A stretch of 64,000 bases of DNA, taken from the NCBI GenBank assembly GCA_015066345.1, contig SVOQ01000006.1, forward strand, positions 41,035-105,034, in the 5' to 3' direction. The stretch is from Oscillospiraceae bacterium (GTDB lineage Bacteria > Bacillota > Clostridia > Oscillospirales > Acutalibacteraceae). Within the stretch, counting starts at the first letter, position 1; every line of letters starts with the position of its first letter. The notes beneath the pieces are model-generated. The model was given only the letters and a program-made list of their open reading frames with translations, was not told the origin of the DNA and did not search any database. Below, one piece after another: positions 56,440 through 64,000 of this stretch. The translations under genes were made by a program, and so were the position numbers.

Positions 56440-59400
56440 TTATTTCATTTTAATTTTGTAACATTTGATTTCGAAGGGATTGATTTCAAAGTTAAGTGAA
56501 TCGCCCTCAGCAATATCAACTGCAACATCGTTTCTTTCAAGAAGATCGCACTCTGTTACGCTTTCAATTTCAGCAAAGAGTTTTGCAGAAACCTTTGTAC
56601 GGCTACCTGCTTTTTCAACGAAACGAACGATGTAAGCATCTTCGTCTTCGCATTTCTTAACTGCTTCAAGAGTAACGTTCTTGCCGTCAACACTGATGAA
56701 TGACTTAGCATCATCACCATTTGCAGTGCCGTTAATTTCAACTGCAACTGCGGGGTTGTTGATTTCAAGACCTCTAACGAGAGTTTCAGCATTCTTCCAA
56801 TTACCTGCGTGAGGATAAATTGAATATGTGAAGTAGTGGTCGCCACGGTCTGATTTGGGGTCGGGGTTCATGGGAGCTTTAAGGAGAGTGATAATCATTC
56901 TCTGCTTGTCAACCTCGTAACCGTATTTGCAATCGTTAAGGATTGATACACCGTAGTTATCCTCACTCATATCAATGAAGTTATGAGCGGAAACTTCAAA
57001 CTTAGCCTTATCATAAGGATTATGACGGTAGTTAGAACTCTCGATTGTTGCGTAAGCAATATCACGGGTGAATTTCTGAGCCTTAACATCAACGTCGAAA
57101 CCAACTTTAAGGAGTTTTTCCTGTTCGTTCCAGTTGATGAATGTATCGAAATCAATTCTGTCAAGCTCGTTGTAGATAATGATATTCTGCTTAACAAGTG
57201 ACTTGTTGATAACTTTTTCAAAAGATACAACTGTGAATACGTCACCTGTTGCAATACCTGTTACCTTACCGGGGTCTGTATCGAACTGACGGTCAACGTA
57301 AGAAGCAACGATATCCCATGCATCATATTTACCGGGAAGGTCTTCGTAAAGACGGAATACGTTACCTTTACCTGAAAGAACTTCGCGGTCATTCTTCTTG
57401 TCGTAGATTGAAATAAGCTCTGCACTGTCATCAAGTTCAACCTTGAAGTTTGCATTTTCGATAACATTACCTGTAAGAGCGGTAGCCTCGGAAACTGCAC
57501 CTTCTTTAGCATAGAATACTTTGTAACCAACTGCAGGAAGGTCTTTTGCAACGAAAACGAGTACCTTTGTACCGTCAAGCTTTGTATAGCTCTGAGTAGC
57601 AAGTTTGTTACCGTCTGCGTCGTAAATTTCAACATCCTTGTAGGGAAGTTCAACTTTCTGAGTTGCGTTAACACCGAGAGAGTTGAAAAGTGCAAAGGGT
57701 TTGCCGTATTTTTCGGTACCGTTTACATTACCCGCAATAACATTGAGGGCTTCGTCACGTACACTTTCACCGATTGCGATAATATCATCATAAATAGCGC
57801 AAAGGTCACCGAAAACTTCAGTGATATGTGAGCCGGGAAGTGAATCGTGGAACTGGTTAGTAAGAATAGCCTGCCAACCTTCGTTAAGTTTTTCAAGGGG
57901 ATATTCGTAACCGTACTGCATAGCAATACTTGCGAACATCTCTGCCTGACGGTAAAGGTTTTCAGAATATCTGTTAAGTTTCTTAAGAAGAGCCTTTGTA
58001 GTGTGAACACCGCGGTGCTCTTCAAGATAAAGCTCGTCTTTCCATGTAGGAATGTTAGTTTCTGTTGCGTTTGCTTTCATACGTGCAAGAGAATCTTCAA
58101 TCTTACTTGTCTGAGTTTTAGGAAGACCGGGGAAGTTCTTATAACGTTTTACGTATTCGAGCATTTCGGTGTCAACACCGCCGCCACCGTCACCCCAACC
58201 GTAACAGTACATAGATTCACCGATGGTTTCTTTATCAGTGTATTTCTTCCAGTTAACTTTAAGGGAGTCTGCTTCAACAGTACCGATAAAGTGTGTGGGA
58301 GGAACAATTGAGAATACCTTTGAGCCGTCGGGACCTTCCCACCAGAAGGTGTTATACTGCCAGGGGTTAGTGTCATTCCAGATACCCATCTTATGGGTTA
58401 CGAAATATTCAACACCCGCTTTTTTAAGAATCTGGGGCATTGCGTAGCCGTTACCGAATACGTCGGGAACCCAACAGGTCTTAGGTGTGATGCCGAAGGT
58501 CTTTTCAGCAAAACGAACACCGTGAAGAAGCTGACGAACGAAAGATTCACCTGAAACAAGGTTACAGTCGGGTTCAACCCACATTGCACCGATGTATTCC
58601 CATCTGCCCTCTTTAATACGTTCTTTAACCTGTTTGTAAAGAGAGGGATATCTCTTTTCCATTTCGATATATGTAGGAGCGGTACTCTGTGAGAAAACGA
58701 AGTCATCGTACTGTTCCATAAGACGGAGCATTGTAGCATGAGTTCTGCCCAATTTACGGATATACTCTTTGTAAGCCCACATAAATACAATATCAAGGTG
58801 GGAGTTACCTACGAGAGCGAGCATACCCTCGGATTTATAGGAATCGTTGTTGTAAACTTTATCCTTAAGAATTTTCTGAGCCTGACGAAGACCGGCTTTA
58901 AATTCTTCACCGTCAAGGTCAAAGTTAACATAAGTGAAAGCCTCTTTAAGAGTTGCTCTGATAAGCTCCTGAAGACCTGTATCGTGAACGGGCATAAAGA
59001 GAGCATTGAAAACAGCCTTGAAGTCCCAGTAAATCTCTTCGATTTCGGGGTCAACAACACCAACAAAAGAGCATGAAAGAGTTTTTACGGTTGACTCGTT
59101 TGAGTGCCATACATAGTAGGACTCAATATCAACATCGTAATGCTCGTCACCCTTAGCGCAGTCAGTAAGGAGAACGGAGTTTCTGAAGGGGTCAAGACCC
59201 TGATAGGGTTCACCGTTAAGTGTAAGGAGTGAGTCACCGCCGAAGTAAACGTTAAGAGTAACCTTTTTACCCTTGAATCTTTCGGGCATATCAAATGAAT
59301 TTTTGAAGAATGCACTCCAACCGTTGTTACCCCAACGGTCGCCAACATTAAGCTCCTTCCATTCGTCATAAAGGAACTCATAATCGTCAACACCTTTATA

Positions 59401-59610
59401 AATACATTCCTTCATTTTCCAAGCGGGAATGGATTCGATATCGGTGTAAATTCTTTTTTTAAGGTTTTTGATTTTAAGCGCCGCAACATCGTCAAAAGAG
59501 AAAATACCTCTCTGTTTACCTTTTGTGGCGTCACGCCAATCATCAACATGGGCATCCATAGCGTCAAGAGCCGCTACTGCATCCATATTTTTAATCTCTG
59601 CCAAAGCCAT
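56440..59610 (-). CDS. Glycoside hydrolase family 38 alpha-mannosidase
   Basis: GNSHLDIVFMWAYKEYIRKLGRTHATMLRLMEQYDDFVFSQS, GAMWVEPDCNLVSGESFVRQLLHG, WVPDVFGNGYAMPQILKKAGVEYFVTHK, FHDSLPGSHITEVF. Confidence 0.94.
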   Translation of the reverse strand: MALAEIKNMDAVAALDAMDAHVDDWRDATKGKQRGIFSFDDVAALKIKNLKKRIYTDIESIPAWKMKECIYKGVDDYEFLYDEWKELNVGDRWGNNGWSAFFKNSFDMPERFKGKKVTLNVYFGGDSLLTLNGEPYQGLDPFRNSVLLTDCAKGDEHYDVDIESYYVWHSNESTVKTLSCSFVGVVDPEIEEIYWDFKAVFNALFMPVHDTGLQELIRATLKEAFTYVNFDLDGEEFKAGLRQAQKILKDKVYNNDSYKSEGMLALVGNSHLDIVFMWAYKEYIRKLGRTHATMLRLMEQYDDFVFSQSTAPTYIEMEKRYPSLYKQVKERIKEGRWEYIGAMWVEPDCNLVSGESFVRQLLHGVRFAEKTFGITPKTCWVPDVFGNGYAMPQILKKAGVEYFVTHKMGIWNDTNPWQYNTFWWEGPDGSKVFSIVPPTHFIGTVEADSLKVNWKKYTDKETIGESMYCYGWGDGGGGVDTEMLEYVKRYKNFPGLPKTQTSKIEDSLARMKANATETNIPTWKDELYLEEHRGVHTTKALLKKLNRYSENLYRQAEMFASIAMQYGYEYPLEKLNEGWQAILTNQFHDSLPGSHITEVFGDLCAIYDDIIAIGESVRDEALNVIAGNVNGTEKYGKPFALFNSLGVNATQKVELPYKDVEIYDADGNKLATQSYTKLDGTKVLVFVAKDLPAVGYKVFYAKEGAVSEATALTGNVIENANFKVELDDSAELISIYDKKNDREVLSGKGNVFRLYEDLPGKYDAWDIVASYVDRQFDTDPGKVTGIATGDVFTVVSFEKVINKSLVKQNIIIYNELDRIDFDTFINWNEQEKLLKVGFDVDVKAQKFTRDIAYATIESSNYRHNPYDKAKFEVSAHNFIDMSEDNYGVSILNDCKYGYEVDKQRMIITLLKAPMNPDPKSDRGDHYFTYSIYPHAGNWKNAETLVRGLEINNPAVAVEINGTANGDDAKSFISVDGKNVTLEAVKKCEDEDAYIVRFVEKAGSRTKVSAKLFAEIESVTECDLLERNDVAVDIAEGDSLNFEINPFEIKCYKIKMK

Positions 59611-59702
59611 CGTCCTTTCTTAAACCGAAACATAATATCCGATTTTATTAAAGATTAGTATAGCATTATAAATTACAAGTTGCAAGTATTAAATGGCAAA
59701 TT

Positions 59703-60035
59703 TTAGCGAGGAGTTAGGAGTGAGGAATGAGGAGTTAAGGGGCACTTCGTGCCGAATTATAGATAAAGTTTTTTAATGCGAAGCCTCGCCGTCCTGCCGC
59801 TTGCGGGAGGAAGGGGGACCACCGTCAGGTGGTGCAAGGTCCTATTCTCGTTTCACTTGCGAAATATATCGCACTGAAAGTATATCGCACCCGAGAGGCA
59901 TAAAATGGTGGTGGGTAGTTCACTCGCGGCTATTCTTCAATAAGATAGAACAATAGTAAGGTACGCTTCTATGCGTACCGCGAGAGATAAAGTGCAACCT
60001 TGAAAATTGTCGTTTAGAAAAGCCCACTTTCCTTA
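59703..60035. repeat. MITE-like intergenic repeat, copy C (with ATATCGC mini-array)
   Basis: ggggcacttcgtgccgaattatagataaagtt; gggggaccaccgtcaggtggtgc; ggtggtgggtagttcactcgcgg; gtaaggtacgc..gcgtaccgcgagagataaagtgca; ATATCGC at 59866 and 59882. Confidence 0.8.
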
Positions 60036-60045
60036 CTTATCGAAA

Positions 60046-60072
60046 AAGCCCCGCATCTCTGCGGAACTTTTC
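60046..60072 (-). terminator. Terminator
   Basis: AAAAGCCCCGCATCTCTGCGGAACTTTT, related to 14421..14449. Confidence 0.65.
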
Positions 60073-60075
60073 TTC

Positions 60076-60185
60076 TTAATATTTATCTTTTATAGCAAGA
60101 CCTTTGGTGTTGTAGTAGCTGGTTGATGTGCCGTAATAGGCTCTTACCGTGTGGGTGTAGAAAATACCTTTTTGAGCAACTTTCT
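60076..60185 (-). pseudogene. Truncated C-terminal remnant of an Fn3-repeat protein
   Basis: GIFYTHTVRAYYGTSTSYYNTKGLAIKDKY, near-identical to the C-terminus of 29579..33253 (GVTYKYTVKAYYGTSTSYYNTKGIACKDKY), no upstream Fn3 in frame. Confidence 0.75.
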
Positions 60186-60214
60186 CAAAATGCCACCAAT
60201 TGATTTCTATCCGA

Positions 60215-62701
60215 TTATGATAGTTTATATAGTGACCATTCACCATCAGATTTTGCAAAGAATGCTCCGGAATAATGCACTTGGGAAACATCTTCGTATT
60301 TAGGCTCAATAATTGTTTCTCCTGATGAATCAATCAAGCCCCAAAGCTCCCCTTCTCGTACAGCAATATAACCGTTAACGCAGGTATTAATTATTTCTGT
60401 GTCCTTATCGTACATATAACCATAATCAAGCGTTTTTTCAGGAGAATATCTGAAGTCGGTTATCATTTTTCCCGACTGGTTCATAAAGCCCCACTTACCA
60501 TTTGATTCAACAGCAAGAATACCTTCGTTGAAGCCGATGCAATTATCATAATCATCAAAAATAAAATCTGTGATTAATTTAGCGTTGGACCTGTCGTAAA
60601 AAGCATACTTTTCTGTTTCCAACTCAGGTGTTGCGGCACTGCTATAACCATTTTTCGTTATCGTGTACCTGTTCATTTTTTGAACAGGTAAAAGTTCTTC
60701 CCAAACAACCTCACCTATCAATGTGTTTTTGATAGAATCTGTATCTTCAACAATTCCGAAACACATATCAAAAAAGATGAGCTCGTCATTATATATGTAT
60801 GGTATCGGGTCCATATCATAACCCCAGCCGCCTTGTTGATTTAAAGTGACTCTACCCTCTTTACTTACAACAAATTCCCCTCCAATTAATTCGTCATAAA
60901 AATATATCCTATATTCTCGGTCTGAGGGCATAGATTCAGAATAGTACATCTCACTAAATGTTGGTTCGTGCAAAATATTACCATTAATATCAATTACACC
61001 ATATTTACCGTTTTTACATATAATAGCACAATCATAATCTATCGAAGATTTTTCAGAATCAAAATACTTGATATCGTCAACATAAATGCCGTCCTTTATC
61101 AAAACAACTTCAACAGAGCGCACTGAATCAATACCGCCTTCAACTTTTTCTACTTTAAGTCCAAGATTGTTTTTCTCATCCCAGAGATTTGATTTACTGA
61201 TAGATTTTAAATTTGGAAAGGCTTTAACCGTAGCGTTTTGAAGAAGAAAAAGACGAGCTGAAAATAGTTCGGTATTTCTATCAATATTGGAAATAACCTC
61301 AGCAGATACTGCATCTTTCGGATTTTTTATAAGGTTTTTATATGCAGTGTTTGAAGCTATAAGCGTTTTGTAATAAAACATATTGAGCAAACGGTAGTCA
61401 TCAAGATGTTTTTCATCAGAATAGTTTTCCTTAATGATGGTTTCACCAAGATTGGTAAGCGCAAGAGTAATATCTTTTTTGAGTAAAAGAAGATACATTG
61501 CTTCAATCTCTTTTTCAACGTAATCAATCTGATTATTTTCACCATAGATGCGTTTATTTAACCATACACTTATATCTAACGATTTAGATGCTAAATCTAT
61601 ATAACCGGTGTTATCGCATGCATCTATAGCAAATTTAAGAATAACGGAGGCGATTTGGTCGCGGAATGTTTCGTTGACTGCAGTAATTGCAGCGTTGTCC
61701 TTATTAAGTTTATAAGACGCATCAGAGACGGCATCCTTTACATCACAGTCATCAGTTGCCCATTCTGCAAGTGTGGTGAGAATCTTTGTAGACTCTACAG
61801 AATTTTTTCTGTTTTGTGAATAGTTTGAATAAAATTGAATAACGCTTTCGTAGCCAACAAAAGCCCAAGAAGATAATTTAGCATCTTGTTGTAGTACACT
61901 TTTTGCTTCTGCGGCTCCATCAATGTAGTCAAGTACCACATTGCAGGCGTTCATTCCACTTTTATCAGAAGTGCTCAAAAAATCTTCAGGCATATTATTT
62001 GATTCTTCCAGGTTGTTGAAAATCTCAACACACTTAGCATCTAATTTTAATTTCTCGTCATAGCCGGCATTGTAACACAGAGGGTCAACACCAAGCGATG
62101 TACACATAGCTTGTACCTGAAGAGAATTGCCAAAAGATTTTCCGAGATTACCACTTAAAGCAAAAAGGACAGTATCCCAGAAAAGCCGAAGATTCTGGTC
62201 TTCAGTATCTCCAAAGCAGGAAATGTCAACGTAATTCTCCTGGCCTGTACGCTCAACAGCTTCCCATAGGGTTACAAGAGGCATGTTTACAACAAGACTA
62301 CCATTGTCTATTCCAAGGGTGGCACCAAGATATGTGAGCACAGGGTATGCATGTAGAAGAACTATTCCATTATCATTGGTTAGACAATTTATAGAATATT
62401 TTATAGTGCCTTCTGTTAAGGTTTTTTTGTTCAAGTCAACAGAAATATTTCTTGAACCGTGAGTAATTGTTAAAGTGTTATCATTAATATCATATTCAGA
62501 ACGGGTAAGTTGCACGATGTCGCATATATTCATATAACAAACATCATCATAAAAATATACCGTTCTGTTTCTGAAACCATCTGTGGAACTCTTTACCATT
62601 ACAGTCGTTTTATAAAGGATTGAATCAGAGGCTACAACAGTAACGGAGAAGATATTTAAAACAAACAAAAAGCACAAACAAAAACTTAATAATTTTTTCA
62701 T
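60215..62701 (-). CDS. Secreted WG-repeat protein with copper-amine-oxidase-N-like segment
   Basis: Signal peptide; IKYSINCLTNDNGIVLLHAYPVLTYLGATLGIDNGSLVVNMP; WG units GKYGVIDINGNILHEP, GKWGFMNQSGKMITDFRYSPE, GELWGLIDSSGETIIEPKYEDV. Confidence 0.72.
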   Translation of the reverse strand: MKKLLSFCLCFLFVLNIFSVTVVASDSILYKTTVMVKSSTDGFRNRTVYFYDDVCYMNICDIVQLTRSEYDINDNTLTITHGSRNISVDLNKKTLTEGTIKYSINCLTNDNGIVLLHAYPVLTYLGATLGIDNGSLVVNMPLVTLWEAVERTGQENYVDISCFGDTEDQNLRLFWDTVLFALSGNLGKSFGNSLQVQAMCTSLGVDPLCYNAGYDEKLKLDAKCVEIFNNLEESNNMPEDFLSTSDKSGMNACNVVLDYIDGAAEAKSVLQQDAKLSSWAFVGYESVIQFYSNYSQNRKNSVESTKILTTLAEWATDDCDVKDAVSDASYKLNKDNAAITAVNETFRDQIASVILKFAIDACDNTGYIDLASKSLDISVWLNKRIYGENNQIDYVEKEIEAMYLLLLKKDITLALTNLGETIIKENYSDEKHLDDYRLLNMFYYKTLIASNTAYKNLIKNPKDAVSAEVISNIDRNTELFSARLFLLQNATVKAFPNLKSISKSNLWDEKNNLGLKVEKVEGGIDSVRSVEVVLIKDGIYVDDIKYFDSEKSSIDYDCAIICKNGKYGVIDINGNILHEPTFSEMYYSESMPSDREYRIYFYDELIGGEFVVSKEGRVTLNQQGGWGYDMDPIPYIYNDELIFFDMCFGIVEDTDSIKNTLIGEVVWEELLPVQKMNRYTITKNGYSSAATPELETEKYAFYDRSNAKLITDFIFDDYDNCIGFNEGILAVESNGKWGFMNQSGKMITDFRYSPEKTLDYGYMYDKDTEIINTCVNGYIAVREGELWGLIDSSGETIIEPKYEDVSQVHYSGAFFAKSDGEWSLYKLS

Positions 62702-63258
62702 TGCGCAACGGCCTCCTCATTAATTGCATTAGTCAGAATTTCACCATAGAGAGACGAAATTTCCGGGAAGATGGCAAGATATAATTGAGGTGTCAAAACC
62801 AACTTCCCCCCATCTTCATTTTCTGATATAGGACACGTTACTGTTGTAGATACTAAAGAATCTTCGGGAATATCCTCAATTAATGAAATAAGTTGGTCTT
62901 CATCAAATTCATTTAGAGCATTTTCATAAACAAGATGTGAAGATAATATAGTACCTATATTTGGTGCACTAACGCAAACTTCAGCTGTTTTTTCTTCACT
63001 ATTTACACTGAGGACGGTGACAGTAACTTTTTTTGCATATGCTTTCTCTAATTTATCTGAAACCTTGAGTTTTTCAGTGGTGTAGCAGTAATCGGTAACA
63101 TCTTCAAGTGATAAAGGTTTGCCTATAATATCTGATACATTTTTAGGTGCTGAGACAACAGAAAAAATAACCACTGAAAACACAATAGTTATAACTAATA
63201 AAGCAATAGACACAGCTGCAACAATTAATGGTATCAAGACTCTTTTCTTAAGTTTCAT
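62698..63258 (-). CDS. Membrane-anchored hypothetical protein
   Basis: MKLKKRVLIPLIVAAVSIALLVITIVFSVVIFSVV N-terminal TM; overlaps start of 60215..62701. Confidence 0.65.
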   Translation of the reverse strand: MKLKKRVLIPLIVAAVSIALLVITIVFSVVIFSVVSAPKNVSDIIGKPLSLEDVTDYCYTTEKLKVSDKLEKAYAKKVTVTVLSVNSEEKTAEVCVSAPNIGTILSSHLVYENALNEFDEDQLISLIEDIPEDSLVSTTVTCPISENEDGGKLVLTPQLYLAIFPEISSLYGEILTNAINEEAVAQ

Positions 63259-63639
63259 AAAATATGCCCTTCCCTTCAGATTGTAAATTTTGTAAGAAAA
63301 AAGGGGTAGTATTGTGTTTTGTACACTTTTTTGTTTTAAAAAACACAACCCTAACTCCCCTATTATCAAAAGTTATATTTCTTCCAAATTATTGTAAGAA
63401 AAAAAGAACCCGTTTTCAATTCGCAATTACACCAAAAAATCACTGTTTGTTTTGACGGAGAATGCGAAAGAACTCCACCGCACCTTATACGATATTATGT
63501 AAAAATTGAATATAGTCGGAGTATTTAAGAATTGAGCGCCACTGGGCGTGCTCAAATATAGATAGACTTTTTGTTTTTTACACTGAAATGAGGAAAAAAC
63601 GTGATATATGTTGAATTATCTTTACTAAAAAGCCAACCT

Positions 63640-64000
63640 AAAACGATGCACTTTATCTCCCGCGGTACGCATAAATGCGTGCCTTACTGTAGTTGCTTTT
63701 CCTACACAAGTTGACTTTTCAGAACCAACCCATCTTAGGGTTTAGATTTGCCTAAACCGCCAAGTTAACTGATAAACCTATGGACTGGGTTAACTTTGAC
63801 CTTTACGGTGGTTTGTTATTCTATCCAACCGAAGACTAACCGCAAGAGAACTACCCACCACCGCTACGCGGTCCCCCTCCCTATTTCATCAAAGATGAAA
63901 TAGGGATGATAGGACCTCCCACCACCTGACGGTGGTCCCCCCTCCTCCTTACGCAGGAGGGCGAGGCTTCGCGTTACAACTACTTTATCTTTAATCGGCG
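63640..64000. repeat. MITE-like intergenic repeat, copy D (truncated by window end)
   Basis: TGCACTTTATCTCCCGCGGTACGCATAAATGCGTGCCTTACT (inverse of copy C end); ACCGCAAGAGAACTACCCACCACCGCTACGCGGTCCCCC; CCACCACCTGACGGTGGTCCCCCC. Confidence 0.82.

Noticed and set aside
60076-60333. Independent 85-aa protein
   Set aside because: N-terminal half is an out-of-frame overlap of the WG-repeat gene; only the Fn3 remnant portion is meaningful.

Overview
The window is a Firmicutes (Clostridia/Ruminococcaceae-like, inferred) chromosomal segment. It carries: (1) a transcription/ribosomal operon rpmG-secE-nusG-rplK-rplA on the minus strand; (2) hprK, ROK glucokinase, murB, whiA, RluA-type pseudouridine synthase, Mrp/NBP35 ATPase and HAD phosphatase on the plus strand; (3) ybaK-fliB-trmO; (4) an electron-bifurcating-type [FeFe] hydrogenase operon (hndABCD-like, with an embedded HATPase), divergent from a putative H2-sensing cassette (DRTGG, HATPase, HydS-like hydrogenase, DRTGG, PHP, transporter); (5) three giant secreted proteins with a cohesin-like N-terminus and tandem Fn3 domains; (6) metallophosphoesterases, sugar isomerases, GH99-like and GH38 glycosidases, GDPD and mgtE; (7) a tRNA-Ala(GGC); (8) a terminal segment with a WG-repeat protein, flanked by inverted copies of an intergenic repeat. 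The most unusual non-coding signals are arrays in which an invariant 7-8-mer (ATATCGC, GTGAAGTT or GTGATATT) alternates with different self-complementary mini-hairpins, a MITE-like intergenic repeat family, and a structured terminator-containing leader upstream of mgtE that I could not match from memory to the M-box. Everything was read by eye from sequence and translated ORFs. No database search or folding calculation was run.
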